Assembly: GCA_030145055.1 (NCBI GenBank)
Contig: JAQYWK010000002.1
Span: 682,001-746,000, forward strand
DNA: 64,000 bases
Direction of reading: 5' to 3'
DNA from: Desulfovibrio sp.
Lineage (GTDB): Bacteria > Desulfobacterota > Desulfovibrionia > Desulfovibrionales > Desulfovibrionaceae
The notes under the pieces are model-generated. The model was given only the letters and a program-made list of their open reading frames with translations. It was not told the origin of the DNA and made no database searches. Every line of letters begins with the position of its first letter. Within the stretch, counting starts at the first letter, position 1. Positions 1-8,416 of this stretch are shown here, piece by piece. Made by a program: the position numbers and the translations under genes.

Positions 1-2101
1 TAATGACTTTAATTTCGTACTCAACTCTCTTTTCAATTTCTTCAGTTATCTTACTGACGCCTTTAATCAGATGTATATACGCAACATAGTTCTTAATTTT
101 AGCAAGACGTCCCATCCTCTCCATAAATTTATCTGCGTCAGCAGCAAAGTCATGGCCTTCGTCAAACCATTGACCGATATCTGCAGAAAGAGAATCTATT
201 CCGGAGGCAACTTCTTTTGCTTCACTCTCCGCGTTATCCCATAACCCCCCAAGAGCTTGAAGAACAATCAAGCGACCGCGATCCAACTCAGGATCTATCG
301 CGACCCTATTAAAATAGTACGGGTCTTTTAAGATAATATCCTCAAAGTGACCAATAGATTGCTCTGCAAAACCCATTTTGACCATACATATCGCTCTTCG
401 ATACTGCGGTTCAAGCCAGTTAGGACAAACACCGAAGGCTCTTTTATACAAATTAGAAGCCTCGCCAAATTCTCCGGAGACTTCTTGCAACCGAGCTTGT
501 AAATAAATGAAATAAGCCTGCTGCAATGGGGAGAAACTCAACCTCTCAGCTTCCTGCCAATAAAACGTGGCCTGATCAGGTTCGTTTATTTCAAGCTGAA
601 TAAACCCCATCAAGGATCTAGGCTGATAACTTCTACTAAAACGTATCATAGCGTTTTTAATCAAAATTTCAGCATCATTTATATCACCACTAACAAAAGA
701 CTCAAAAGCGGACCAAATAATTTCACCCTCTTCCGGACCAACATCTTTGATCCCATTAGGCCATTCTTTACCCCGACATCTCCAAATCAAGTAAAGAACC
801 CGAAGCTGTGAAATCGCATTAATATTAAATAAAGCATTGGTAATGATATTTTCATACCCACTTTTGCCCTGTAAAAATTTCTTAAATTCTGCGACAGCAT
901 CTGTCTTGCCCTGCATTTCAATGTCAATATTATTGAATCCTTCAGTGAATTTGTCGCTATCTATTGCTGCAAGCTGCTTCCAAGCCTTAGAATCAAACCC
1001 TTTTAAAATTTTGCTTGGACATTCAGCCGGAGTATGGTTTTTCATGCCGCAGTAAAAACATTCATCATTTTCACCAATGGAAACCCTACGGGAAATCGTA
1101 ACTTCCATCGAATCAGAACCACTTTCCTCCACCCCTTTACTCAGGCTAACATGACACCACCCATCCAAATTCTCCTGTTCACTTCCGAACCGGACCTCAT
1201 TAACGATAAACTCTTTACCCAAAAGAAAAGCATCACGATATCTTAGATGCGGGCAATCCGGGGTAAGCTTGTCCCAATCTAAATTTACCTTTCGTATAAT
1301 ATCATCATTAAAGCCCATCCCCTGCTGAGGAACAAGAGCCATAACCGTCGGCCAATATGTAACCTCACCGCCTTCTTGGTTTCTAACTTTTGAAATGAGA
1401 ACCAAAATATCTTTTAGGAATGTCCTGAGTAGAGACAATGACTTAAGAGGAAGTATAACCCGCTCTTCAGAGGTGATATATTGAATTCCAAGTCGCTGCA
1501 GCAAAATTTGAACTTCGGAGAAAAAGGAACGCCACCCCTTAATAAACTCTTTATCAGAAGGAGAGCCGATTGGAATTAAAACAAAATACCAACTTTGAAG
1601 GGATTCATAGCCTAGCCCCTGATCAGGAGCCAAAGTAAGCCAGCCCGATCTAGACAGACTGCTGGCCACTCTTTCGTCTTTTAAATTTAATCCACTAATA
1701 GCCTTAACATCTGGACCTAACTGAGGATGAACTAATACTTCAAATTCAGAAGGCAGAGCGGTCTCTTGAGTTGTAAATTCGTCGGCAACGTTCAATGAAA
1801 GATTTAAGTTAAAATCGACAAGCAAGGTCGCAGGCATCAACTGCACAAACACAGTCATAGGATTAAGCTTGGACCAGATCTGAAGGCGAGCGACCACCCT
1901 GAAAACGTCATCACTGAAAAAGAACCAGTAAGCCTGATTATCACCAGTACTCATGATCATTCCACCGAAGTCAGTTAAACTGCGAGTTACTGAGTCATCA
2001 AGACGACCTTCCCAAACCAACCAAAGGCCATAACCTCGATTAACCATACGAGAATGGCTGACAACGGGGAGGTTTTCGAATAAGCTGGCAATCTGATACA
2101 A
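1..2101 (-). CDS. TPR-type protein with a CCHC zinc knuckle (3' end beyond window)
   Basis: Reading the reverse strand gives one open frame of at least 700 codons that runs off the left edge. A stop codon lies three codons upstream of a TTG at 2101, and AAGGAG sits about 8 nt before that TTG, so TTG is the likely start. The first 330 residues are not recognised. Residues 348-361 read C-x2-C-x4-H-x4-C (CFYCGMKNHTPAEC), the spacing of a retroviral-type zinc knuckle, which is rare in bacteria. After about residue 470 there are helical repeats that look like tetratricopeptide units. There is no signal peptide or membrane segment, so it is probably cytoplasmic. It is divergent from the moaE-like gene. 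Function unknown. Confidence 0.75.
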   Translation of the reverse strand, partial: MYQIASLFENLPVVSHSRMVNRGYGLWLVWEGRLDDSVTRSLTDFGGMIMSTGDNQAYWFFFSDDVFRVVARLQIWSKLNPMTVFVQLMPATLLVDFNLNLSLNVADEFTTQETALPSEFEVLVHPQLGPDVKAISGLNLKDERVASSLSRSGWLTLAPDQGLGYESLQSWYFVLIPIGSPSDKEFIKGWRSFFSEVQILLQRLGIQYITSEERVILPLKSLSLLRTFLKDILVLISKVRNQEGGEVTYWPTVMALVPQQGMGFNDDIIRKVNLDWDKLTPDCPHLRYRDAFLLGKEFIVNEVRFGSEQENLDGWCHVSLSKGVEESGSDSMEVTISRRVSIGENDECFYCGMKNHTPAECPSKILKGFDSKAWKQLAAIDSDKFTEGFNNIDIEMQGKTDAVAEFKKFLQGKSGYENIITNALFNINAISQLRVLYLIWRCRGKEWPNGIKDVGPEEGEIIWSAFESFVSGDINDAEILIKNAMIRFSRSYQPRSLMGFIQLEINEPDQATFYWQEAERLSFSPLQQAYFIYLQARLQEVSGEFGEASNLYKRAFGVCPNWLEPQYRRAICMVKMGFAEQSIGHFEDIILKDPYYFNRVAIDPELDRGRLIVLQALGGLWDNAESEAKEVASGIDSLSADIGQWFDEGHDFAADADKFMERMGRLAKIKNYVAYIHLIKGVSKITEEIEKRVEYEIKVI

Positions 2102-2131
2102 AACTATAACTCCTTACTTAACGGAGACATT

Positions 2132-2494
2132 ATGGACATTTCAAAAAGAATTTCTGAATTAAAACAAGACCCCGAGTTCGCAAATAATGTTGGAATGATT
2201 CTGATTCATAACGGTATCGTTCGCGGCTGGTCCCGTGGATCTCGCGAAGAAGTTTCCGGAATCGAAATCAAAGCTGATTTTAAAAAAATAGAGCAACTAC
2301 GCGCTGAACATGAAAAGCATCCGGGTATTTATAAAATAGTTGCCGAGGCCAATGAGGGAACATTCAAACCCGGAGATGATGTCCTCTTTCTCATTGTTGC
2401 CGGAGATATTCGTGAAAATGTAAAAGCTTGCCTTGCCTCAATGCTGGACAGAGTTAAAGCTGAAGCATTCTCTAAAAAAGAAATAATGGCCTAA
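2132..2494 (+). CDS. moaE: MoaE-like molybdopterin synthase catalytic subunit homologue
   Basis: The 120-residue protein follows the MoaE pattern: an N-terminal strand with the GxVR-like segment GIVRGWSR (residues 28-35), a central IEQLRAEHEK helix, a stretch resembling the conserved G-x-(F/L)-xxGD turn (EGTFKPGDDVLFL), and a last helix ending in KxxAFSKKE, where canonical MoaE has K...WKKE. MoaE transfers sulfur from MoaD to precursor Z in molybdenum cofactor synthesis. It is about 30 residues shorter than E. coli MoaE and lacks the conserved Trp near the C-terminus, so it belongs to a divergent subgroup. GGAG precedes the ATG. It stands alone and ends at a hairpin terminator. Confidence 0.7.
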   Translation: MDISKRISELKQDPEFANNVGMILIHNGIVRGWSRGSREEVSGIEIKADFKKIEQLRAEHEKHPGIYKIVAEANEGTFKPGDDVLFLIVAGDIRENVKACLASMLDRVKAEAFSKKEIMA

Positions 2495-2508
2495 AAAGAA
2501 TCCTAAGC

Positions 2509-2550
2509 GGGGGCTGCCTAGCTGAAAAGAAGCAGGCGGCCCTCATTTTA
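2509..2550 (+). terminator. Rho-independent terminator after moaE-like gene
   Basis: GGGGCTGCCT at 2510-2519 pairs with AGGCGGCCCT at 2534-2543 (two G-T wobbles). The loop carries a further GCT/AGC pairing, and ATTTTAT follows. It lies between the convergent moaE-like and glycosyltransferase genes. Confidence 0.6.
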
Positions 2551-2557
2551 TAAGAAA

Positions 2558-3460
2558 TCAGCCTCTAAATATTTTTTGTCCCAAAAGAACATCAGCTGGT
2601 GTCACACACTGACCGCTTAAAACATTTTTCACAACGCTTTCCACCCTAGCAGCCTGCTCAACTTTTCCACGCTTTATACAGCCACCTAAAAAATAACCAA
2701 CCTTCCGTTGCAATTCACTTTTAGCAAGCTCAAGCTCATCCGGTCCAAGCTCTTTGCTATGTAACAATTTTATAATAGAATAAATCCGGTATAAATCAAA
2801 GCTTGCCACGCGATTAGTAAGTTGGTCAGGTCGCCCTCCGTGCTTAATTGTCAGCCGATCTTCAAGCAGGCCTACCGGAAACTTAAATCCCGATCTAATC
2901 CATAGATCATAATCTTCGCACGCGGGCATATTCTCATCAAAAGGACCAACGCTGTCCCAAAATTTTCTATTAAACATGGCGCAAGAAGGGCTTATCAAGC
3001 ACGTTTCAAGAGACTGCTCAAAAAACATTCCCGAAGGCTTACGATACTTCTTGCTCTGCTTAACCTGCTTTCCATTGCGAACCCATGTCTCATTGGTTTG
3101 ACATATATCGAGTGATTCAGATTTCATGAATGAAAGTTGGAGTTCAAGCTTTTCCGGTAACCACTCATCGTCCGAATCCAATAAAGCTATATACTTACCA
3201 CAAGATTCTCTTATTGCTAAATTACGAGCAGATGATACGCCTTTATTCTCCTGATGTAGAATTTTAATCCTTTCATCTGAAAATTTTACCAGTTCCAGAT
3301 CTGTATCATCGGTAGAGCCATCATTAACTATTATACATTCAAAATCAGTATAAGTCTGAGCCAGAGCAGAGCCTAAAGCACTGCAAAGCATCTCGGACCT
3401 ATTATAAGTAGGTATAATAATGGAAACTTCAGGACTTTCTTTTAATTCTTCATTACTCAT
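2558..3460 (-). CDS. Family 2 glycosyltransferase
   Basis: The 300-residue protein begins after a short leader with the GT-A fold signature VSIIIPTYNR, then VNDGSTDDT and the metal-binding LLDSDDEW near residues 95-102. These are the nucleotide-sugar and divalent-cation binding motifs of GT2 enzymes. The segment PACEDYDLWIR matches the acceptor-side ED motif expected of an inverting GT2. It probably adds a sugar from an activated donor to lipopolysaccharide or exopolysaccharide on the cytoplasmic face. The donor and acceptor cannot be read from sequence. A divergent GT4 gene starts 184 bp away. Confidence 0.88.
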   Translation of the reverse strand: MSNEELKESPEVSIIIPTYNRSEMLCSALGSALAQTYTDFECIIVNDGSTDDTDLELVKFSDERIKILHQENKGVSSARNLAIRESCGKYIALLDSDDEWLPEKLELQLSFMKSESLDICQTNETWVRNGKQVKQSKKYRKPSGMFFEQSLETCLISPSCAMFNRKFWDSVGPFDENMPACEDYDLWIRSGFKFPVGLLEDRLTIKHGGRPDQLTNRVASFDLYRIYSIIKLLHSKELGPDELELAKSELQRKVGYFLGGCIKRGKVEQAARVESVVKNVLSGQCVTPADVLLGQKIFRG

Positions 3461-3644
3461 TCAAATAGCCTTTATTAAAAAAATCTTTATAATTCAAACC
3501 GTAAAGTGTACATGTTAGTGAAAGAAAGCATAAACATGCTGTAACCACTGCTTTTATGCGTTACGCTCTAATAAATCTAGCTATTATCCTGTATATCGGC
3601 CCTTTTTACTTCACTCTTTAGTTTACGGATTACCATTTACCTTC

Positions 3645-4760
3645 ATGAGAATTTTTCAAGTCATAAATGTCCGCTGGTTCAATGCAACCTCATGGTATGC
3701 CCTTTATCTCAGTAAATTGCTGCAAGATGCTGGGCACGATGTCCTTGTGATAACTGTGCCTGACACAGAGACAGAAGATAAAGCCCGAGAAATGGGGCTC
3801 AACGTTGAAGCTATAGACCTAAACTCAACGCAACCCGTAAAACTTGTAAAAGCATGTGCGAAAGTCCTATCACTCGTTCGCAAACATAAACCGGATGTTG
3901 TAAACTGTCACCGCGGAGAAGCTTTCTTCTGGTGGGGAATACTTAGAAAAATGCGCTTAGGGTTTAAACTGGTGCGAACCAGAGGAGATCAACGTCTCCC
4001 CCGCAATGACATCATCAATCGTTACCTGCATTCCAACATTGCGGATGCTGTAGTGGTAACAAATAAGCGCATGGCGGAACACTTTCTTAAAAAGATGGAA
4101 TTAGCTGAAAACAGCCTTTGGCTCATCCATGGCGGTGTTGATACTAAAACATTTAAATACACCGAAAGTGGCCGCGCAGAAGTTCGCAAAAATTTTGGAT
4201 TTACCGATAAGCACACAGTCATCGGACTTCTGGGTCGCTTTGACAGAGTAAAAGGACAGCATGAACTAATCGAAGCTGTCGCAAAAATCAGAAATGAATC
4301 GAATAATGACAATATAAGACTTTTTCTGATGGGCTTCCCTACCGCCACCAGCAGACACGAAATTGATTCATGGATTCAGATGAACAACATGGATGACATA
4401 ACTGCGATAAGTGGTAAGTGTGAAGACGTATCAGCTTGCATTTCAGCCATTGATATAGGAGTGATAGCCTCGCTTTGGTCTGAAACTATTGCTAGAGCTG
4501 CTCTTGAAATAATGGCCTGCCAAAGACCGCTGATTTCTACCTCAGTAGGAGTCATGCCGGACCTACTTCCTGAAGAAGCGCTGGTCGAACCACAAGATGT
4601 TGCAGGTATGGCAAATAAACTTGCAGAGATTATCGAAAACCCGGAAATGCAGGATAAACTGCTCAAAGAACATGCTAAAACCATGTCGCAACTATCAGGA
4701 GCAGACTTTTTAAAACGCACTCTCACGTTATATCAGGGAATACTTTCTAAAAGATCTTAA
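3645..4760 (+). CDS. Family 4 (GT-B) glycosyltransferase
   Basis: The 371-residue protein has the two Rossmann-like halves of a GT4 enzyme. The N-terminal half contains SKLLQDAGHDVLVIT and PDVVNCHRGEAFFW. The C-terminal half starts at VIGLLGRFDRVKGQHELIEA, which is the family's G-R-x-x-x-x-K-G-x-x-x-L-I motif, and then has ETIARAALEIMACQRPLI, the E-x7-E nucleotide-sugar signature. Likely a retaining glycosyltransferase of surface polysaccharide assembly. It overlaps nothing and converges on the transglycosylase gene with only 9 bp between them and no obvious hairpin. Confidence 0.85.
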   Translation: MRIFQVINVRWFNATSWYALYLSKLLQDAGHDVLVITVPDTETEDKAREMGLNVEAIDLNSTQPVKLVKACAKVLSLVRKHKPDVVNCHRGEAFFWWGILRKMRLGFKLVRTRGDQRLPRNDIINRYLHSNIADAVVVTNKRMAEHFLKKMELAENSLWLIHGGVDTKTFKYTESGRAEVRKNFGFTDKHTVIGLLGRFDRVKGQHELIEAVAKIRNESNNDNIRLFLMGFPTATSRHEIDSWIQMNNMDDITAISGKCEDVSACISAIDIGVIASLWSETIARAALEIMACQRPLISTSVGVMPDLLPEEALVEPQDVAGMANKLAEIIENPEMQDKLLKEHAKTMSQLSGADFLKRTLTLYQGILSKRS

Positions 4761-4769
4761 CAGCCAAAG

Positions 4770-5696
4770 CTACTCTGGGCCAAATGTTGAACGAATGCCG
4801 TCCAGTTCCTTGGCTACTTCAAAAATAGTTCTAGAGTACACCATCGAATGATTATAGCGATAGATGACTTTAAGCTTCTTATCTTTACTCAGTGACTCTT
4901 TCCAGCCGTGCTTTTTCAAAAAATTAGCCATACTATCCAAAGCATCATCAGTGCTGAATAAGTCGATCCGCCCATCGGCGTTTCCGTCCACAGCATAACT
5001 CATTGCGGTGGTCGGCATGAATTGACATATTCCAAAGGCACCATATGGTGACCCGGGTATTTCTGTCGGTTTAATAGAATTAGCTTTGGAAAATTTTAAA
5101 AGGGCAACCATTTCTTTGTAAGCCCAGTCGGCCTTCTGCTTTGTTCTCTTTTTAAGCCACTTAAGATCTTCGTCCTTTAAATCACTATGTCCAAGATCGT
5201 CAAAAAAAGTCATAGGGTCTGTGCTTGCCGCCATATTCGCCAGATTCAAGAAAGCCGGAGCCTTGCCAAGCGTGCGACCGAGTTTTGTTTCAACAAGAAG
5301 AAGTGACACTAAAATAGAAGGTGACACACCGTATTTTTTATCAATTGCAAGTAAGATGTCAAAATTTTCGCGAAGATAAGAGTAAGCACCAGCAAGAGGA
5401 ATAACCCCGACATACCTTTCATCAAATTCTTTTTCACGTGCTACTTTTTTAGCTGATGGCTCAAATTTGCGATGGAGTAGGACTCGCATTTTTCTAGACA
5501 TTATACCAGAATCATATTTCATTGATTCAGCAGAAAAGACCTGAGTTACGTACTCTAAGGTAAACCCGTCTTTGACGAGCCTGTCCTTCAAAGGATTCCA
5601 TTCCACAGAATTTGCGGCGCATAACACCTCGCTACAAATAATAAATGAAAAACACAGAACAGAAAGTACCGTTAGTCTTTTAAGCTTAAAAATCAT
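4770..5696 (-). CDS. MltB-type lytic murein transglycosylase
   Basis: The 308-residue protein has an N-terminal signal peptide (hydrophobic stretch about residues 8-24, Ala-rich cleavage zone near 26-27) and an SLT_2 (MltB) domain. The general acid is the Glu of LLLVETKLGR, and the family's SPYGAFGICQFMPTTAMSYA and DGNADGRIDLF segments are intact. It should cleave peptidoglycan in the periplasm with 1,6-anhydromuramyl product formation. No lipobox Cys is placed for lipidation, so it looks soluble. The ATG has GAGGGG immediately upstream, inside the 9 bp that separate it from the small dual-CXXC gene on the same strand. Confidence 0.85.
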   Translation of the reverse strand: MIFKLKRLTVLSVLCFSFIICSEVLCAANSVEWNPLKDRLVKDGFTLEYVTQVFSAESMKYDSGIMSRKMRVLLHRKFEPSAKKVAREKEFDERYVGVIPLAGAYSYLRENFDILLAIDKKYGVSPSILVSLLLVETKLGRTLGKAPAFLNLANMAASTDPMTFFDDLGHSDLKDEDLKWLKKRTKQKADWAYKEMVALLKFSKANSIKPTEIPGSPYGAFGICQFMPTTAMSYAVDGNADGRIDLFSTDDALDSMANFLKKHGWKESLSKDKKLKVIYRYNHSMVYSRTIFEVAKELDGIRSTFGPE

Positions 5697-5705
5697 AACC
5701 CCTCA

Positions 5706-5936
5706 TTATAGTCGATTCATAGAAACGTTGGACATTTCTTCTTCGAAGTCATCATCAATAAACTCCGCATAATCGGCAACTCTGTATATTTTACTGCAAG
5801 ACCCGCAGCGTAAATAAACGCCAGCTCAACCCCTGCGCGAGAAAATTTCTCCGCCACACTCTTTGCAAAACATGCCCGGCTTAGGATCTTTATAGTCCCG
5901 TCCCTTGCTAGCGTTAAACCTTTTATTTCCAAACAT
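5706..5936 (-). CDS. Candidate dual-CXXC small selenoprotein (in-frame TGA read as Sec)
   Basis: Read from the ATG at 5936 (GGAG four bases upstream), the frame gives 76 residues if the TGA at 5826-5828 is decoded. CXXC pairs sit at residues 24-27 (CKEC) and 44-47 (CGSC), and the TGA is residue 37 in RRG-U-AGVYLRC. Sequence after the TGA stays protein-like (IYRVADYAEFIDDDFEEEM) and ends at TAA 9 bp before the transglycosylase start. A hairpin with a GGTCT loop begins 12 nt after the TGA. From memory, Desulfovibrio homologues have Cys at this position, and such proteins are annotated as dual-CXXC small (seleno)proteins. Reading the TGA as a stop would leave a 36-residue stub. Function unknown, probably redox or metal binding. 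Confidence 0.7.
5790..5814 (-). promoter_or_regulatory. Candidate bacterial SECIS hairpin
   Basis: On the reverse strand TTTA-CG-CTGC pairs with GCAG-TAAA around a 7-nt loop GGGTCTT, with a two-base bulge on the 5' side. The loop GT lies 24-25 nt after the TGA codon. E. coli fdhF has a similar GGUCU apical loop roughly 20 nt after its UGA, so spacing and loop fit SelB recognition. Confidence 0.6.
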
Positions 5937-5992
5937 AATTCTCCCATAATCAAATTACTCACGAATATAAATCAATTACCCCAGCCCCACAA

Positions 5993-6027
5993 TAAAAAAA
6001 GCCGGATTCCTTGGAGGAAGCCGGCTT
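5993..6027 (-). terminator. Rho-independent terminator of the TolC-family gene
   Basis: AAGCCGG-A-TTCCT pairs with AGGAA-G-CCGGCTT around a TGG loop. On the reverse strand the hairpin is followed by a run of seven T. It sits directly after the stop of the outer-membrane efflux gene. Confidence 0.85.
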
Positions 6028-6048
6028 AATAATAATCGAGAGTTTCTA

Positions 6049-7476
6049 CTAACTGGTTTTAAGCGAGGGGTTTTTAGTACCCATAGCAACGAACAATCTT
6101 GCGAGAGCAACCTGATAATCAGACAATGCCTGAATTAGCTGAGCTTCACTGGCACTCAATCTGGACTGAGCATTCAAAACTTCGTTGTTTGTGCTGACCT
6201 GTGCTTGATAACGAGCCATAGCCATTCTGTAACCTTCACGTCCAGCTTCAACAGATTTACGACCAACGCCGATTCTGTCGGCTGCTGCCTGAAGATTTAG
6301 AAGTTCATTCTTGATTTCGTAAGAAGCTTCAAGTCTGGTATTGTCGTACTCAGCTTGAATTTTGCCAACGTTCTCGTTAGCTCTCTTCACATCGTAATAT
6401 GTTTCGCCCCAGTTGAAGAAATCCCAATTTACATTGGCTCCAACACTCCAGTTATCTGGACGATCTTTGTGATTATATTTATTTTTACTTACAGAAGGAT
6501 CATCACCAGTGCTAGAGTAGTCGAAGTCTGCGGTAAGTTTAGGATAAAAAGAACTTTCCGAGATTGTAACATCTTCTTCTGATATTTTAATCGCCTTCTG
6601 CGCAATACGCAGGTCCGGACGATCTTTGTCCGCTTTGATAATACACTGATCGAGAGTCATTGAAAAAGGTAAGTAAGTAAGTTCACCTGAATAGTTAACA
6701 TTTTCTTCAAGCGGAAGATTTAGCAAGGTATTAAGTCTTGCAACTTTTGAAGCCACTACGTTCTGAGCTTTAAGCAGATCCTGCTGAGAAGTAGCAAGTT
6801 CAACTTCTGCCTGCAAGACATCAACTTTAGGTCTAAGTCCTACCTGATAAAAAGCCTGAATAACTCCAAGCTGAGATTCCAATCTGGCAACTGAATCCTG
6901 CTTACTTTTCACTTCCATACGTCCCTGAAGCAAAGTAAGAAAGGCGGTCTGAACTTCTCTTATCAAAATTAATTCGGCATTATAGAGACTTGCGTCACTC
7001 TGTTCTCTTTGAAGCTTAGTCTTCTGGAATTTAGATAGTAACTCAAAACCCATGAAAACTGGCTGACTGACATTGATGCCAAGTCCCCACTGATCTTGAT
7101 ACCCAGAAGCTGTGTTTCTGATTCTAGGCTGTTCGCCGTTATGAGTGTAACCATATTTTAAATTCATTCCAGCACCAAACTGACCGCGCTGCGATTCTAC
7201 ACTGCTTGTAGAAGCCATTAGTTGTTGACGGGCTGCAATGATTGTCGGGTTTTGTTGAATACCCAAATTAACGCATTCTTCCAGAGTAAGTGTTCTATCT
7301 GCAGACTTTTCCTCTTCGGAAACAGCTTGCGGAACCTGTGTTGTTGCCGCTTCCATAGAAACAGGAGCCTGCGCTTCACCTATTTTTTCTTCACCTGGTA
7401 ACTGCTGCGCAAAAACTTGCGACGCGGCAACTAGTATAAATATTAATGTAAATAAAAGAGAAATATTGCGTTTCAT
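6049..7476 (-). CDS. TolC-family outer membrane efflux protein
   Basis: The chosen ATG at 7476 has AGGA 8 nt upstream and gives 475 residues. A longer frame from a TTG at 7494 has no ribosome site. A signal peptide (KRNISLLFTLIFILVAASQVFA) is followed by two halves of the OEP repeat, each starting with a motif such as LTLEECVNLGIQQNPTI and FSMTLDQCIIKADKDRPDL, and by long coiled-coil helices. TolC-type proteins form trimeric outer-membrane channels with a periplasmic helical barrel for drug efflux or type I secretion. No membrane-fusion protein or pump is adjacent, so the partner is unknown. Confidence 0.9.
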   Translation of the reverse strand: MKRNISLLFTLIFILVAASQVFAQQLPGEEKIGEAQAPVSMEAATTQVPQAVSEEEKSADRTLTLEECVNLGIQQNPTIIAARQQLMASTSSVESQRGQFGAGMNLKYGYTHNGEQPRIRNTASGYQDQWGLGINVSQPVFMGFELLSKFQKTKLQREQSDASLYNAELILIREVQTAFLTLLQGRMEVKSKQDSVARLESQLGVIQAFYQVGLRPKVDVLQAEVELATSQQDLLKAQNVVASKVARLNTLLNLPLEENVNYSGELTYLPFSMTLDQCIIKADKDRPDLRIAQKAIKISEEDVTISESSFYPKLTADFDYSSTGDDPSVSKNKYNHKDRPDNWSVGANVNWDFFNWGETYYDVKRANENVGKIQAEYDNTRLEASYEIKNELLNLQAAADRIGVGRKSVEAGREGYRMAMARYQAQVSTNNEVLNAQSRLSASEAQLIQALSDYQVALARLFVAMGTKNPSLKTS

Positions 7477-7580
7477 TCTAGCCATCCTGAACAATGCGAG
7501 TTTTTATAGTTAAAATACCAAAAACAAAATCATGATCTTTATAGATGTTCCTGCCAAGGTAATCAAGAAACATTTTGTAA

Positions 7581-8366
7581 TTAAACACCCCGTGTTTTTG
7601 CGCAGTCTGACAAGTCTCCCTGCAGCTTTTCAACAGCATGTTTTAAAGCTGGAAGTATAGCTTCCAAACTCTCCTTTACAGCTTTAGGACTACCGGGAAC
7701 ATTGACAATAATACTCTCACCAAGAGTTCCGGCAACTCCCCTTGAAATCATGGAGTGAGGTGTTTTTTCAAGCCCGGCTGTGGTTATAGCCCGCTCAAAA
7801 CCAGGTAAACGCTTTTCAATGACTGCCAAAGTTGCTTCGGGCGAAACGTCCCGAGGCCCGACTCCTGTCCCTCCAGTGGTGATAATAATGTCAAATTTAC
7901 TGGTATAGGCGAGATTCATAAGTAGGGACTTTAAGTCGCCGTATTCATCTGGAATTAAAAATCCGTGCACAATCGAGACAGCCATGGTGTCGCTTACAAT
8001 CTGGGCAATAAGCGGACCGCCCGTATCTTTTCTTTCTCCACGTGCGCCTTTATCACTTAGTGTGACATAAGCTACGGAAAAACCGGATCTCTCAGTTTTT
8101 AAGTCTAAGCTTCCAGAGTTCGGTAAAGGTTCTAGAACTTCTGCAACCCATGTTTTTGCGCCGGGCACCTGATCAGCCCATGAGCCTGATACAATTCGCA
8201 TAAGATCGGTCCCTTCGCTGCAAAGCTTCATTCCGGCTCTAAGCTTCGAAGCTTCTAATGATACTTTTATATATGGACATCCCTCTGGAAAAACATCTGC
8301 ACCACCAAGATATATCCTGCCCCCCACACGAACTGATCCTGAGGAAGAAAAATCACATTTTATCAT
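7581..8366 (-). CDS. mogA: MogA/MoaB-type molybdopterin adenylyltransferase with N-terminal extension
   Basis: Residues from about 95 onward form a MoCF-biosynthesis domain: VAYVTLSDKGARGERKDTGG, DIIITTGGTGVGPRDVSPEAT and NVPGSPKAVKESLEAI are the family's substrate-binding motifs. The enzyme adenylates molybdopterin before molybdenum insertion. About 90 extra residues precede the domain and are not recognised; they may be a small beta domain. GGAG lies 8 nt before the ATG. With the MoaE homologue this shows molybdenum (or tungsten) cofactor synthesis, as expected in an organism with formate dehydrogenases. Confidence 0.85.
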   Translation of the reverse strand: MIKCDFSSSGSVRVGGRIYLGGADVFPEGCPYIKVSLEASKLRAGMKLCSEGTDLMRIVSGSWADQVPGAKTWVAEVLEPLPNSGSLDLKTERSGFSVAYVTLSDKGARGERKDTGGPLIAQIVSDTMAVSIVHGFLIPDEYGDLKSLLMNLAYTSKFDIIITTGGTGVGPRDVSPEATLAVIEKRLPGFERAITTAGLEKTPHSMISRGVAGTLGESIIVNVPGSPKAVKESLEAILPALKHAVEKLQGDLSDCAKTRGV

Positions 8367-8416
8367 AACTATAACTCCGTAAATCTACTATTTATTAGGC
8401 CGACAGCAATACTATT

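Noticed and set aside
837-1246. Two short forward frames within the first gene
   Set aside because: They lie antisense to the long TPR/zinc-knuckle frame and lack ribosome sites.
5717-5962. An 81-codon reverse frame overlapping the dual-CXXC gene
   Set aside because: It is a different phase of the same DNA, has no CXXC pair and no domain; the phase with both CXXC motifs has a better ribosome site.
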